Part shown: in pieces, positions 17,291 through 26,780 of the stretch | How the letters are laid out: each line of letters begins with the position of its first letter | Numbering within the stretch: position 1 is the stretch's first letter | Assembly: GCF_900111835.1 (NCBI RefSeq) | Contig: NZ_FOJP01000002.1 | Coordinates: forward strand, 124,001-188,000 | Length of the DNA: 64,000 bases | Reading direction: 5' to 3' | Source of the DNA: Metapseudomonas otitidis | Lineage (GTDB): Bacteria > Pseudomonadota > Gammaproteobacteria > Pseudomonadales > Pseudomonadaceae | The notes under the pieces: generated by a model | What the model saw: only the letters and a program-made list of their open reading frames with translations | Databases searched by the model: none | What the model was told of the DNA's origin: nothing | Program-made: the position numbers and the translations under genes

Positions 17291-18025
17291 TCAGCCTTCG
17301 ATGCTGCCGCCGGCGAGGGCGCAGAGCTCGATGGGGTCGAGGATGTGGACTTCCTTGCCTTCGGCGGCGATCAGGTTGCCCTGCTGGAAGCGGGTGAACA
17401 CGCGGGAGACAGTCTCAACCGCCAGGCCGAGGTAGTTGCCGATCTCGTTGCGCGACATGGCCAGGCGGAACTGGTTGGCCGAGAAACCACGGGCGCGGAA
17501 GCGGGCGGACAGGTTGACCAGGAAGGTGGCGATGCGCTCGTCGGCGGTCTTCTTGGAGAGCAGCAGCATCATCTGCTGGTCGTCGCGGATCTCGCGGCTC
17601 ATCACGCGCATCAGCTGGCGGCGCAGTTGCGGCAGCTGGACGGACAGTTCGTCGAGGCGCTCGAAGGGGATCTCGCAGACCGAGGTGGTTTCCAGCGCCT
17701 GGGCGGAAACCGGGTACAGCTCGGTGTCCATGCCGGACAGGCCGACCAGTTCGCTGGGCAGGTGGAAGCCGGTGATCTGCTCTTCACCCGAGTCGGTCAG
17801 GCCGAAGGTCTTCAGGGCGCCGGAGCGCACGGCGAATACCGACTCGAAAGTGTCGCCCTGGCGGAACAGGAAGTCGCCTTTCTTCAGGGGGCGGCCACGC
17901 TTGACGATTTCGTCGAGCGAGTCCATGTCCTCCATGTTCAGCGAAAGGGGCAGGCACAGGGCGGCGAGGCTGCAGTCCTTGCAGTGGGCCTGGGGCAGGT
18001 TGCGCGCCTTGATGATCTCGGACAT
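17291..18025 (-). CDS. anr: Anaerobic regulator Anr (Fnr-type, 4Fe-4S)
   Basis: A 244-residue CRP/FNR-family oxygen sensor. N-terminal cysteines at residues 15, 18 and 24 ([11 protein letters not shown]), with a fourth in [12 protein letters not shown], are the 4Fe-4S ligands. The cyclic-nucleotide-like beta-roll and dimer helix follow, then a C-terminal helix-turn-helix with the FNR recognition helix [16 protein letters not shown]. The start at residue MSEIIK matches the known Anr N-terminus; in-frame upstream Mets exist at 18040 and 18049. It activates genes with TTGAT-N4-ATCAA boxes under low oxygen. Such boxes occur upstream of the distal ccoNOQP operon and, imperfectly, hemN. Confidence 0.96.
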   Translation of the reverse strand: MSEIIKARNLPQAHCKDCSLAALCLPLSLNMEDMDSLDEIVKRGRPLKKGDFLFRQGDTFESVFAVRSGALKTFGLTDSGEEQITGFHLPSELVGLSGMDTELYPVSAQALETTSVCEIPFERLDELSVQLPQLRRQLMRVMSREIRDDQQMMLLLSKKTADERIATFLVNLSARFRARGFSANQFRLAMSRNEIGNYLGLAVETVSRVFTRFQQGNLIAAEGKEVHILDPIELCALAGGSIEG

Positions 18026-18171
18026 CCAGGTTTCCTTCATGGCAAACACGTAGAAGGCGTAAGGGTAACGCAGGCCGGGGGCCGAGGGCCAGAAAAACGC
18101 CTCCTGCGAAACGACTCAAGTTCATCCGTGCAGTGCCGAAAACCTGGCGTGATTACGAGGGAGTGCATGTC

Positions 18172-18660
18172 ATGAGGATCGACATTTCCGGCTGGCCCTT
18201 CTCCAGCCAGCATGCCACGGCGCTCCGTAGCGCCAAGGCCGAGGGTGCGCAGGAGACGGCCCAGACGGAAGAGGCCAAGGCAGCCGGCAGTGCCACTGCT
18301 GCCGAGCAGCCTGGTGTGAAGGTAAGCCTCTCCAAGGAAGGGGTGGCGCGTTCCGAAGGGACGGGCAAGAACGATGACATCGACGAGAGCGGCCTGCCGG
18401 ATGTCATCAAGCAGATCCTCAAGATGATCCGCCGCTTGCGGGAGCAGGTGCAGGAGAAGCAGAAGGAGCTGCAGGAGGTGGCGACGGACAGCAGCCTGGA
18501 CGAGGAAACCCGCAAGCTGCGTCAGCAACAACTGCGTGGCGAATTGGCCAGCCTTAACTCCGCGCTGACCACGGCGCTGGTCAACCTGCGCAAGGCAATG
18601 AAGGAGTCGAAGCTCAGCGATGAGCAGTCGGTCAAGGCGATGAGCCTGGCCATGAAGTGA
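18172..18660 (+). CDS. Small coiled-coil protein of unknown function
   Basis: A 162-residue hydrophilic protein. The N-terminal half is Ala/Glu/Gly-rich and probably disordered. The second half (about residues 70-150: QILKMIRRLREQVQEKQKEL and the heptad-like stretch after it) should form a coiled coil, ending SVKAMSLAMK. No signal peptide. The start has GAGGGAGTGCATGTC upstream. It lies between divergent anr and convergent hemN, where P. aeruginosa also has a small uncharacterised gene, so it is a conserved locus rather than a chance frame. Function unknown. Confidence 0.8.
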   Translation: MRIDISGWPFSSQHATALRSAKAEGAQETAQTEEAKAAGSATAAEQPGVKVSLSKEGVARSEGTGKNDDIDESGLPDVIKQILKMIRRLREQVQEKQKELQEVATDSSLDEETRKLRQQQLRGELASLNSALTTALVNLRKAMKESKLSDEQSVKAMSLAMK

Positions 18661-18668
18661 GTCAAAGG

Positions 18669-18693
18669 CCCGCCCCGTTCGGGGCGGGTTTCT
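18669..18693. terminator. Terminator between the coiled-coil gene and hemN
   Basis: CCCGCCCC-GTTC-GGGGCGGG stem followed by TTTCTTC, touching the hemN stop. Convergent genes on both sides. Confidence 0.8.
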
Positions 18694-20076
18694 TCAGATC
18701 ACCCGGGAGAAACGCTGGGTGGTTTCCGGGGTGAGGTAGTGGTCGAACAGCATGCACACCGAGCGCACCAGCAGCCGGCCGGTGGGCTGGATGTCGATGC
18801 GGCGATCGGTGAGGCTGATCAGCCCGTCCCGCGCCATGGCTTCGAGCTGGGGCCACACGGCGTCGAAGTACCCCCTGAACTCGATGTTGTAGCGCGATTC
18901 GATCATCTCGAAATCCAGCTCGAACTCGCAGATCAGTTGCTGGATCACGGCGCGGCGGATGCGGTCGTCCTCATTGCATGACAGGCCCCGGCGAGTGGCC
19001 AGTTGATCGGCACCGAGGGTTTCCTGGTAGGTGTTGAGGTTGCTGTCGTTCTGGCAGTACAGGTCGCCGACCTGGCTGATGGCAGAGACGCCCAGGCCGA
19101 TCAGGTCGCAGTGGCCATGGGTGGTGTAGCCCTGGAAATTGCGTTGCAGGCGGCCGTCTTCCTGCGCGATGGAGAGCTCGTCGTCGGGCAGGGCGAAGTG
19201 GTCCATGCCGATGTAGCGGTAGCCGGCCCGGGTCAGCTGCTCGATGCTGCCCTGGAGCATTTCCAGCTTGTGGGCCGGGCTGGGCAGCTCTTCGCTGCGG
19301 ATGCGCCGCTGGGGCATGAAGCGTTCCGGCAGGTGGGCGTAGTTGAAGACCGAGAGGCGGTCGGGTTGGAGCGCGATCACCTCTGCGACGGTACGGGCGA
19401 AGCTCTCCGGAGTCTGTCGCGGCAGGCCGTAGATCAGGTCGATGTTCACCGAGCGGAACTGCAGGGTCCGGGCCGCTTCGATGATGCCGCGGGTCTCGGA
19501 CAGGCTCTGCAGGCGGTTCACCGCGAGCTGCACGGACGGATCGAGGTCCTGCACGCCCAGGCTGACGCGGTTGAAGCCCAGCTCACGCAGCAGGCCCATG
19601 GTGGACCAGTCGGCTTCGCGCGGGTCGATCTCGATGCCGTAGTCGCCCGAGTCGTCGTCCAGCAGGTTGAAGTGCTTGCGCAGATGGCCCATCAGGCGGC
19701 GCAGCTCGTCATGGCTGAGAAAGGTGGGGGTGCCGCCGCCGAAGTGCAGTTGTTCCACCCGTTGCTGCGGGTCGAGGTGGCAGGCGATGAGTTCGATCTC
19801 GCGCTCGAGCTTCTCCAGGTAGGGGAGGGCGCGGCCCCGGTCCTTGGTGATGACCTTGTTGCAGGCGCAGTAGTAGCAGATGTTCGCGCAGAACGGGACG
19901 TGGACGTAAAGCGACAGCGGGCGCTGCGCCTTGCGGCTGTCGCGCAGGGCGTGCAGCAGGTCGAAGGAGCCGATGCGATCGTTGAATTGCACGGCTGTGG
20001 GGTAGGAGGTGTAGCGGGGGCCTGCCGCGTCGTAGCGGCGGATCAGGCCGGAGTCCCAGCGGATATCGTCGAGCAT
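18694..20076 (-). CDS. hemN: Oxygen-independent coproporphyrinogen III oxidase
   Basis: A 460-residue radical-SAM enzyme that makes protoporphyrinogen IX precursors without O2. The SAM 4Fe-4S motif is CANICYYC (Cys-x3-Cys-x2-Cys) near residue 62, followed by the extra Cys in YCACNKV, which is typical of HemN. GGGTPTFL follows. Full family length. It supplies haem for the cytochromes encoded upstream under low oxygen. An imperfect Anr box lies 62 bp before the start. Confidence 0.96.
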   Translation of the reverse strand: MLDDIRWDSGLIRRYDAAGPRYTSYPTAVQFNDRIGSFDLLHALRDSRKAQRPLSLYVHVPFCANICYYCACNKVITKDRGRALPYLEKLEREIELIACHLDPQQRVEQLHFGGGTPTFLSHDELRRLMGHLRKHFNLLDDDSGDYGIEIDPREADWSTMGLLRELGFNRVSLGVQDLDPSVQLAVNRLQSLSETRGIIEAARTLQFRSVNIDLIYGLPRQTPESFARTVAEVIALQPDRLSVFNYAHLPERFMPQRRIRSEELPSPAHKLEMLQGSIEQLTRAGYRYIGMDHFALPDDELSIAQEDGRLQRNFQGYTTHGHCDLIGLGVSAISQVGDLYCQNDSNLNTYQETLGADQLATRRGLSCNEDDRIRRAVIQQLICEFELDFEMIESRYNIEFRGYFDAVWPQLEAMARDGLISLTDRRIDIQPTGRLLVRSVCMLFDHYLTPETTQRFSRVI

Positions 20077-20137
20077 GCGGGCAATCCAGGATCAGCAGTC
20101 AGTGGCGCGAGTCTAGGTGCCGCCCGGCCATGGCTTG

Positions 20138-20151
20138 TTGATCTGAGTCAT
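20138..20151 (-). promoter_or_regulatory. Imperfect Anr/Dnr box upstream of hemN
   Basis: TTGATCTGAGTCAT against the consensus TTGAT-N4-ATCAA: the left arm is exact, the right arm keeps TCA. It lies 62 bp upstream of the hemN start. hemN control by Anr is known in Pseudomonas; this exact site is my inference. Confidence 0.55.
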
Positions 20152-20200
20152 GCTGTCGCAGAGCCCCGCCGCATGGGGTTGAGCGGTTCTACAGGAGGGC

Positions 20201-20884
20201 TTAGTGCCCCATCAACCAGTGCTGGTGCGGACCGGGAAGCGTCCAGATGCCGAACAGGATCACCAGCACGCCGCCGGCGATGCGGATACCGCGCTTGCGC
20301 AGCAGGGCGGTCAGGCGTTCAGCGGCCAGGCCCGTTGCCAGCATCACCGGCCAGGTGCCGAGGCCGAAGGCGAGCATGAGCAGCGCGCTGTCGCTGGCCG
20401 AACCCTGGCTCGCCGACCAGAGCAGGGTGCTGTAGACCAGGCCGCACGGCAGCCAGCCCCAGAGCGCGCCGAGCAGCAGGGCGCGGGGCAGTGTGGAGAC
20501 CGGCAGCAGGCGGCTCGCCACGGGCTGGATGTGGCGCCAGAGGCCGCGTCCCAGTGCTTCGATGCGGGTCAGGCCGCTCCACCAGCCGGCCAGGTAGAGG
20601 CCCATGCACACCAGCAGCAGGCCGGCCACCACGCGCATTGCCAGTGCTGCCGGGCTGTTGGCCACGGCCCAGCCGGCCAGGCCGATGAGCAGGCCGGCCG
20701 TGGCGTAGCTGAGGATGCGTCCGAGGTTGTAGGCCAGCAGCAGGCGCAGGCGGCGGGCGCGCTGCTCCGGCGGGATGGCCAGGGTCAGAGCGCCCATCAG
20801 GCCGCCGCACATGCCGATGCAGTGACCACCGCCCAGTAGGCCGAGAATCAGTGCCGACACCAGTTGTGGGGCGAGTTCAGGCAC
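20201..20884 (-). CDS. Sulfite exporter TauE/SafE (DsbD-like transmembrane) family protein
   Basis: A 227-residue membrane protein with about six hydrophobic helices. The N-terminal motif GGGHCIGMCGGLMGALTLA carries paired Cys, and WGWLPCGLVYSTLLW carries another. The cysteine-bearing helices resemble the DsbD_2/UreH-like transmembrane family. I choose the GTG at 20884, which overlaps the stop of ccoS (GTGCCTGA); the frame continues upstream through a Arg/Thr-rich stretch without family similarity. Its position as last gene of ccoGHIS suggests a role in copper or thiol handling during cbb3 assembly. Not experimentally defined as far as I know. Confidence 0.8.
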   Translation of the reverse strand: MPELAPQLVSALILGLLGGGHCIGMCGGLMGALTLAIPPEQRARRLRLLLAYNLGRILSYATAGLLIGLAGWAVANSPAALAMRVVAGLLLVCMGLYLAGWWSGLTRIEALGRGLWRHIQPVASRLLPVSTLPRALLLGALWGWLPCGLVYSTLLWSASQGSASDSALLMLAFGLGTWPVMLATGLAAERLTALLRKRGIRIAGGVLVILFGIWTLPGPHQHWLMGH

Positions 20885-21095
20885 CGTCGCGGTCCTTGTC
20901 CTGCTCGGCGTTTTCGGCTTCGTCCGCCTCGGCGATGCCGGCCTTGTGGCTGGGGTCTTCATCATCGAAGAGGATGCTGTGGGCGGGGCCGTCGAGGTCG
21001 TCGTACTGGCCGCTGTCCACTGCCCAGAAGAACAACCAGATGGCGAAGCCCACCAGGCCGATGGCGACGGGAATGAGGATGTAGAGCGCAGGCAT
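20877..21095 (-). CDS. ccoS: Cbb3 oxidase assembly protein CcoS
   Basis: A 72-residue protein. One N-terminal transmembrane helix (ALYILIPVAIGLVGFAIWLFF) is followed by the conserved AVDSGQYDDLDGPAHSILFDD segment that defines CcoS, then an acidic tail. It is needed for maturation of cbb3 oxidase in relatives. Between ccoI and the TauE/SafE gene, overlapping the latter. Confidence 0.93.
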   Translation of the reverse strand: MPALYILIPVAIGLVGFAIWLFFWAVDSGQYDDLDGPAHSILFDDEDPSHKAGIAEADEAENAEQDKDRDGA

Positions 21096-21141
21096 CGGGA
21101 GTCTCGTTGTCAGGGCAGGGCGGAGGATGCCGGGCTGGCCG

Positions 21142-23541
21142 CTAGGTGCGCGCCAGCCGAAGGGCGTTGATCACGACCAGCAGTGAGCTGACCGACATGC
21201 CGAAGGCGGCCCAGAGCGGAGTGACCCAGCCCAGCGCGGCAAATGGCAGGACGCTGCCATTGTACAGCGTCGCCCAGGCGAGGTTCTGGATGATGATGCG
21301 GCGGGTGCGCGAGGCGACCGACAGCGCCTGGACCAGGCTTTCCAGCCGGTTCGAGAGCAGCACCGCATCCGCGCTGGTCTTGGCCAGGTCGGTGGCGCTG
21401 CCCATGGCGACGCTGATGTCGGCACCGGCGAGGACGGGGACGTCATTGACGCCGTCGCCCAGCATCAGCACACGCCGGCCTTGCTGGTGCAGATCCCGCA
21501 GCACGGCCAGCTTGGCGTCCGGGCTGAGGCCGCCGCGTGCATCGTCAATGCCGAGCTGGCGGGCGATCTCGTCGACCATCGGCGAGCTGTCGCCGGACAG
21601 CAGCATGATCCGCCAGCCTTTGGCCTTGCAGGCCTCCACCAGCAACGGAGCGTCTTCACGCAGGCGATCATCGAGCACCAGCCACGCCAGCGGCCCGTTG
21701 TCATCACCCAGCAGCAGCCACTGGCCCTGCTGGCCGGGAATGGCGGGCGCTGCCCAGCCACCGAGTTCGGCGACGAAGTCGGCCTGGCCAATGCGCAGGC
21801 GGCGCCCCTCCACAAGGCCTTCAAGCCCCTTGCCGGGGATGCTGCGCACTTCGTCGGCGGCCACCGGCGCACGGCCAAAGGCGCGGGCGATGGGGTGTTC
21901 GGAGCGGTTCTCGAGTGCAGCGGCCAGGGCCAGGCAGGCGTCGCCGTCCAGGCTCGCGAGGGGGTGGATGGCGCTCAGGGTCAGCCGGCCCTCGGTGAGA
22001 GTGCCGGTTTTGTCGAAGATCACGGTGTCGATGTGGTTCAGCCCTTCCAGCACATGGCCCCGGGTCAGCAGGAGCCCGAGCTTGTGCAGGCTGCCGGTGG
22101 CGGTGGTGAGGGCGGTGGGTGTGGCCAGGGCCAGGGCGCAGGGGCAGGTGGCGACCAGCAGCGACAGCACGACCCAGAAGGCGCGGGAGGCGTCGATTTC
22201 CCACCAGATCAGCCCGACTACGGCGGCCGCCAGCAGGACGAAGATGAGGAACCACTGGGCGACCTTGTCCGCCAGTTCGGCGAGGCGCGGCTTGTCGGCC
22301 TGGGCGCGTTCCAGCAGGCGCACGATGGCGGACAGCCGGGTCTTGTCGCCCAGGGCCTGGACTTCGAGGGTCAGTGGCCCTTCGACGTTGAGCGTGCCGG
22401 CAGTGACGGCATCGCCCGGGTTGCGCGGCAGGGGCAGGTACTCGCCGGTGAGCAGGGATTCGTCAACGCTGGAGCGGCCTTCCAGGATCACGCCGTCGGC
22501 CGGCATCAGGGCGCCCGGAGGCACCAGGACGCGGTCGCCCAGCTTCAACTCGTCGAGGAGGATGCGCTGGCCTTGTCCGGTGTCATCCAGCCGCAGGCAG
22601 GAGGCGGGCAGCAGGTTGACCAGTTGGGCGGTGGCGGCGGCCGTTCGCTCGCGGGCACGGCGTTCGAGGTAGCGGCCGGCCAGGAGGAAGAGGGCGAACA
22701 TGCCCACAGCGTCGTAGTACAGCTCGCCCGTGCCGGTGACCGTCGACCAGATACCGGCCACGTAGGCGCCGCCGATGGCGAGGGACACGGAGACGTCCAT
22801 GCTCAGGTGACGGGTGCGCAGGTCCCTGAGCGCGCCGCGGAAAAACTGGCCGCAGCAGTAGAAGACGATGGGGGTGGTGAGGAACAGGCTGACCCAGCGC
22901 AGGATCTTGTCCAGCTCCGGCGTCAGGTCGATGTTGAATTCGGGCCAGGTGGCCATCGCGGCCATCATCACCTGCATCCACAGCAGGCCGGCGACGCCCA
23001 GCTGGCGCATGGCACGGCGGTTCTCGGTGGCGAGTCGCTCGGCGGCTTCGTCGGCCTTGTAGGGGTGGCCGGCATAGCCGATGCGGCGCAGCTCCTTGAG
23101 CAGGCTGCTGAGGGGGATCTGGCTGTCGGCCCAGCGCACCTGGAGCCGGTGGTTGGACAGGTTGAGGCGCGCTTCGGCAACGCCTGGCAGGCCCCGCAGG
23201 TGCTTCTCGATCAGCCAGCCGCAGGCGGCGCAACTGATGCCTTCGATGAGCAGGCTGGTCTCGCTGAGTTCGCCTTCGTGCTGGACGAAGGGTTGCTGGA
23301 CGTCCGCGCGGTCAAACAGGGCCAGTTCGTCCGGCAGGGCGCCGGGGAGGGCATCTGGGTTGGCGGCGGTCTCGCTGCGATGGCGGTAGTAGCTCTCCAG
23401 GCCGCCGGCGACGATGGCTTCGGCCACGGCCTGGCACCCTGGACAGCACATGGCCCTCGTCTCTCCCAGCACGAGGGCCTCGTAGGGACTGCCGGCGGGA
23501 ACCGGCAAGCCGCAGTGGTAGCAGTTGAGTGGGGCGGGCAT
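21142..23541 (-). CDS. ccoI: Copper-transporting P1B-type ATPase CcoI (FixI-like)
   Basis: A 799-residue heavy-metal ATPase. The Cys-rich N-terminus (CYHCGLPV, CCPGC) is followed by a heavy-metal-associated domain with GISCAACGW at about residue 100. Eight hydrophobic helices include the CPC permeation motif VATCPCALALATPTA. Cytoplasmic motifs are LTGEYLPL (actuator), DKTGTLTEG (phosphorylated Asp), SEHPIARAF and MLGDGVNDVP. It exports Cu+ into the periplasm for the CuB site of cbb3 oxidase rather than for detoxification. It is the third gene of ccoGHIS, 9 bp after ccoH. Confidence 0.95.
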   Translation of the reverse strand: MPAPLNCYHCGLPVPAGSPYEALVLGETRAMCCPGCQAVAEAIVAGGLESYYRHRSETAANPDALPGALPDELALFDRADVQQPFVQHEGELSETSLLIEGISCAACGWLIEKHLRGLPGVAEARLNLSNHRLQVRWADSQIPLSSLLKELRRIGYAGHPYKADEAAERLATENRRAMRQLGVAGLLWMQVMMAAMATWPEFNIDLTPELDKILRWVSLFLTTPIVFYCCGQFFRGALRDLRTRHLSMDVSVSLAIGGAYVAGIWSTVTGTGELYYDAVGMFALFLLAGRYLERRARERTAAATAQLVNLLPASCLRLDDTGQGQRILLDELKLGDRVLVPPGALMPADGVILEGRSSVDESLLTGEYLPLPRNPGDAVTAGTLNVEGPLTLEVQALGDKTRLSAIVRLLERAQADKPRLAELADKVAQWFLIFVLLAAAVVGLIWWEIDASRAFWVVLSLLVATCPCALALATPTALTTATGSLHKLGLLLTRGHVLEGLNHIDTVIFDKTGTLTEGRLTLSAIHPLASLDGDACLALAAALENRSEHPIARAFGRAPVAADEVRSIPGKGLEGLVEGRRLRIGQADFVAELGGWAAPAIPGQQGQWLLLGDDNGPLAWLVLDDRLREDAPLLVEACKAKGWRIMLLSGDSSPMVDEIARQLGIDDARGGLSPDAKLAVLRDLHQQGRRVLMLGDGVNDVPVLAGADISVAMGSATDLAKTSADAVLLSNRLESLVQALSVASRTRRIIIQNLAWATLYNGSVLPFAALGWVTPLWAAFGMSVSSLLVVINALRLART

Positions 23542-23550
23542 GGGCGAGGC

Positions 23551-24048
23551 TTATTCGCCGAGCTGGGTTACGCCACCCGCCTCAAGGTTTTCTTCTTCGA
23601 AGAGACGCCAGTCCTGGCCGTCTTCCTGGCCGATCAGTTCAACGAAGCGGCGGCCGCTAATGTTGTCTTCCAGGTGTCCGGCGTAGAGGCCGGGTGCCTT
23701 GGGTTGGAGCACGACGCGGCGATCCTTCTCGGGCTGGGTAGGGGAGAGGAGGCTGAGCACCAGGTGCTGGGGCTGGCTCTTGCCGTCGAGGCGGACCTCG
23801 ACCTCGCCGCTGTCATTGTCGAAGCGAACCTCGGCACGCATGCCCAGGCTTTGGGCCAGGTTCTCGCGCTCCAGGGAGGTGTTGATGCCCTTGCCGACCT
23901 CGTAGTAGTTGTCTGCCACTAGGCTCGGCGGGTTCTTGATGGCGACTACCAGCATGGTGGTCCCCAGCACCACGGAGGTGCCGAGGATGCCGAGGATGAA
24001 CCACGGCCAGGGTTGCTTGTACCAGGGGCTTGGGGCTTCGGACTGCAT
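23551..24048 (-). CDS. ccoH: FixH-family cbb3 assembly protein CcoH
   Basis: A 165-residue protein. A single N-terminal membrane anchor (WPWFILGILGTSVVLGTTMLV) and a periplasmic beta-sandwich domain match the FixH/CcoH family; ADNYYEVGKGIN is its conserved segment. It associates with the oxidase subunits during assembly. It sits 12 bp after ccoG and 9 bp before ccoI. Confidence 0.93.
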   Translation of the reverse strand: MQSEAPSPWYKQPWPWFILGILGTSVVLGTTMLVVAIKNPPSLVADNYYEVGKGINTSLERENLAQSLGMRAEVRFDNDSGEVEVRLDGKSQPQHLVLSLLSPTQPEKDRRVVLQPKAPGLYAGHLEDNISGRRFVELIGQEDGQDWRLFEEENLEAGGVTQLGE

Positions 24049-24060
24049 GGTATTCCCGTT

Positions 24061-25476
24061 CTAGCGGACGCTGGGGCCGATGAAGCGGCTGTCGGCGTCG
24101 TTCTCGATGCTGGCGTCATCCACCGCGCGGACGCGGAAGACAATGGTGTTGGTGCTGGACGGCAGCTTGTCCGGGTCGATGGACAGTTCCACCGGTACGG
24201 ACAGGACTTCGCCTGCCTCGGCACGCACCTCGCGCTTGCCCTCGTAGACCAGGCCATCCAGGCCGTCGGCTTCGAGTACGAAGTCGATGTCCTTCTGGGC
24301 CTTGTTCATGATCTTCAGGGTGTAGACGTTCTCGATGCGGCCTTGCTCGTTTTCGCGATAGAGCACCCGGTCCTTGATGACGTCCAGTTCCACCAGGGAA
24401 CGGGCGCTGACGGCATAGCCGAACAGGCTGATCATCGCGACGAGGGCGGCAGCGTAACCGATCAGGCGGGGGCGCAGTAGGTGCGTCTGCTGGCCGTTCA
24501 GGTTGTGTTCAGTGGTGTAGCTGATCAGCCCCTTGGGATAGTTCATCTTCTCCATGATGCTGTCGCAGGCGTCGATGCAGGCGGCGCAGCCGATGCACTC
24601 GATCTGCAGGCCGTCACGGATGTCGATGCCGGTGGGGCAGACCTGCACGCACATGGTGCAGTCGATGCAGTCGCCCAGGCCCTGGGCCTTGTAGTCGACG
24701 TTCTTCTTGCGCGGACCGCGGGATTCGCCGCGACGCGGGTCGTAGGAAACGATCAGGGTGTCCTTGTCGAACATCACGCTCTGGAAGCGGGCGTAGGGGC
24801 ACATGTAGATGCACACCTGCTCGCGCAACCACCCGGCGTTGCCGTAGGTGGCCAGGGTGAAGAAGCCGACCCAGAAGTAGGCCCAGCCGTCCGCGTTGCC
24901 GGTGAAGAGGTCGGTCACCAGGTCGCGGATGGGGGTGAAGTAGCCGACGAAGGTCAGGCCAGTGACGAAGCCGATCAGCAGCCAGAGGCTGTGCTTGGCC
25001 GACTTGCGCAGGAATTTGTTGGCGCTGGCGGGGGCCTTGTCGAGCTTCATGCGCTGGTTGCGGTCACCCTCGGTGACTTTCTCGCACCACATGAAGATCC
25101 AGGTCCACACGCTCTGCGGGCAGGTGTAGCCGCACCAGACACGGCCGGCGAACACGGTGATGAAGAACAGGCCAAAGGCGCAGATGATCAGCAGCCAGGA
25201 CAGGAGGACGAAGTCCTGGGGCCAGAAGGTGGCGCCGAAGATGTAGAACTTGCGTTCCGGCAGGTTCCACCAGACGGCCTGTCGGTCGTTCCAGGTCAGC
25301 CAGACGGTGCCGAAGTAGAGCAGGAAGAGGAAGGCGCCCCCTGCCATTCGCAGGTTGCGGAAGAGGCCGGTGAAGGCTCGGGTGTAGATCTTTTCGCGGC
25401 TGGCGTAGAGGTCGGTGCTTTGACCGCCTTTTGCCGGGGGAGGGGTAATGTTCTGGACGGGGATCTGTTCGCTCAT
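24061..25476 (-). CDS. ccoG: Cbb3 oxidase accessory protein CcoG (RdxA/FixG-like)
   Basis: A 471-residue membrane ferredoxin-like protein. It has several transmembrane helices, the RVWCGYTCPQSVWTWIFMW motif, and two 4Fe-4S sites, CIDCTMCVQVCP and CIGCAACIDACD. A C-terminal periplasmic Ig-like domain follows. CcoG is thought to reduce Cu2+ for delivery to cbb3 oxidase. First gene of ccoGHIS, 139 bp downstream of the proximal ccoP. Confidence 0.95.
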   Translation of the reverse strand: MSEQIPVQNITPPPAKGGQSTDLYASREKIYTRAFTGLFRNLRMAGGAFLFLLYFGTVWLTWNDRQAVWWNLPERKFYIFGATFWPQDFVLLSWLLIICAFGLFFITVFAGRVWCGYTCPQSVWTWIFMWCEKVTEGDRNQRMKLDKAPASANKFLRKSAKHSLWLLIGFVTGLTFVGYFTPIRDLVTDLFTGNADGWAYFWVGFFTLATYGNAGWLREQVCIYMCPYARFQSVMFDKDTLIVSYDPRRGESRGPRKKNVDYKAQGLGDCIDCTMCVQVCPTGIDIRDGLQIECIGCAACIDACDSIMEKMNYPKGLISYTTEHNLNGQQTHLLRPRLIGYAAALVAMISLFGYAVSARSLVELDVIKDRVLYRENEQGRIENVYTLKIMNKAQKDIDFVLEADGLDGLVYEGKREVRAEAGEVLSVPVELSIDPDKLPSSTNTIVFRVRAVDDASIENDADSRFIGPSVR

Positions 25477-25567
25477 CTATCTCGTACCACGGCTGTTTGG
25501 CTTGCCCCGATCAGTGCTTGCCGAACGGGATCTTAGTGCCACATCACATATGGTACGCCTGATAGCT

Positions 25568-25604
25568 GCCCGCCATGTGCGACAGTGCGTCGCGCATGGC
25601 GGGC
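25568..25604 (-). terminator. Long stem-loop between ccoP and ccoG
   Basis: GCCCGCCATG pairs with CATGGCGGGC, and the inner TGCGAC/GTCGCG extends the stem to about 16 bp around a 5-base loop. No T-run follows on the minus strand. Candidate attenuator or mRNA-stability element separating ccoNOQP from ccoGHIS. Confidence 0.6.
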
Positions 25605-25615
25605 ATAGGTACTGC

Positions 25616-26590
25616 TTATTTGCCTTCGGCTTCGGTCGCACCCTTGTGGGAGAGACTGTACACGTAGGCGGCCAGCAGGTGGACCTTGTCGTTACCCAGG
25701 TGTTCTTCCTGCGCCGGCATCATGCCCTGGCGACCATAGCGGATGGTCTGCTGCAGTTGGGCAAAGCTGCTGCCGTAGATGAACGCGTTGGGGTGGGTCA
25801 GGTTCGGAGCGCCCATGGCCGGGGTGCCCTTGCCTTCCGGACCGTGGCAGGCCACGCAGTTGGCAGCAAAGATGGCTTTGCCGTTTTCCGGGTTGGCGTT
25901 GGCGTCCTTCGGCAGGTCGCGACCATCCAGGGTCTGGCGCACAAAGGCGGCGACGTCACGAACGCCTTGCTCACCGATTACTTCGCCCCAGGCCGGCATC
26001 ACGCCGTGACGGCCGCCGAGGATGGTGGTCTTGATGGTCTCGGGCTCACCACCCCAGCGCCAGTCGGCGTCGGTCAGGTTCGGGAAGCCGTAGGAGCCCT
26101 TGGCGTCGGAGCCGTGGCACACCGAGCAGTTGGAGGCAAAGAGACGACCACCCATTTTCAGGGCTTTCTCGTCCTTGGCCACTTCCTCGATGGGCATGGC
26201 GGCGTATTTCTTGAACAGCGGGCCGTATTGCTGATCGGCCTTGTCCATTTCCTTTTCCCACTGGTGGACACCGGTCCAGCCGCTTTCGCCGTTGGCGAAG
26301 GGCTTGCCTTCGGCCACTTCGTTGTAGCCGGGGAAGATGCCTTTCCAGTTGCCCATGCCCGGGTACAGAACCAGGTAGCCGACGGCGAACACGAGGGTGC
26401 CGACGAACAGCATGAACCACCACTTGGGCAGCGGGTTGTCGTATTCCTCGATGCCGTCGAAGGCATGGCCGAGGGTTTCTTCGGTGGTTTCCTGGCGCTG
26501 GCCCTTGCGGGTGGCAAAGATCAGCACCGCCAGTGCCACCAGGGTGGCGCTGGTCAGGAGGGTTACGTACCAACTCCAGAACGTGGTCAT
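25616..26590 (-). CDS. ccoP1: cbb3 oxidase dihaem subunit CcoP, proximal operon
   Basis: A 324-residue protein. Two N-terminal membrane helices include [22 protein letters not shown]. Two class I cytochrome c domains carry haem sites CSVCH and CVACH, with Met ligands supplied by GVMPAWG and GMMPAQE. It passes electrons from cytochrome c to CcoO. It overlaps ccoQ by ATGA. Numbered 1 by position, following the P. aeruginosa arrangement where operon 1 adjoins ccoG. Confidence 0.95.
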   Translation of the reverse strand: MTTFWSWYVTLLTSATLVALAVLIFATRKGQRQETTEETLGHAFDGIEEYDNPLPKWWFMLFVGTLVFAVGYLVLYPGMGNWKGIFPGYNEVAEGKPFANGESGWTGVHQWEKEMDKADQQYGPLFKKYAAMPIEEVAKDEKALKMGGRLFASNCSVCHGSDAKGSYGFPNLTDADWRWGGEPETIKTTILGGRHGVMPAWGEVIGEQGVRDVAAFVRQTLDGRDLPKDANANPENGKAIFAANCVACHGPEGKGTPAMGAPNLTHPNAFIYGSSFAQLQQTIRYGRQGMMPAQEEHLGNDKVHLLAAYVYSLSHKGATEAEGK

Positions 26591-26775
26591 TCGCTCTTAC
26601 TCCTAGAAGCTTCGTCGTCGCGCTTGGTGTCCGCCGGCTTGTCATCAGCGAAGGGCAGGTTGGCAGCTTCGTCGAAGCTGCTCTTGCGCTTGCCGTTGTA
26701 GGCCCAGAGGACGACGCCGATGAAGGCGACGAACACCAGGATGGTTCCCAGCCCGCGGAGAGTCTGGATATCCAT
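26587..26775 (-). CDS. ccoQ1: cbb3 oxidase subunit CcoQ, proximal operon
   Basis: A 62-residue protein. One membrane helix ([19 protein letters not shown]) is followed by a charged tail with LPFADDKP, the typical CcoQ pattern. CcoQ stabilises the oxidase complex. It lies 5 bp after ccoO and overlaps ccoP. Confidence 0.92.
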   Translation of the reverse strand: MDIQTLRGLGTILVFVAFIGVVLWAYNGKRKSSFDEAANLPFADDKPADTKRDDEASRSKSE

Positions 26776-26780
26776 CGTGC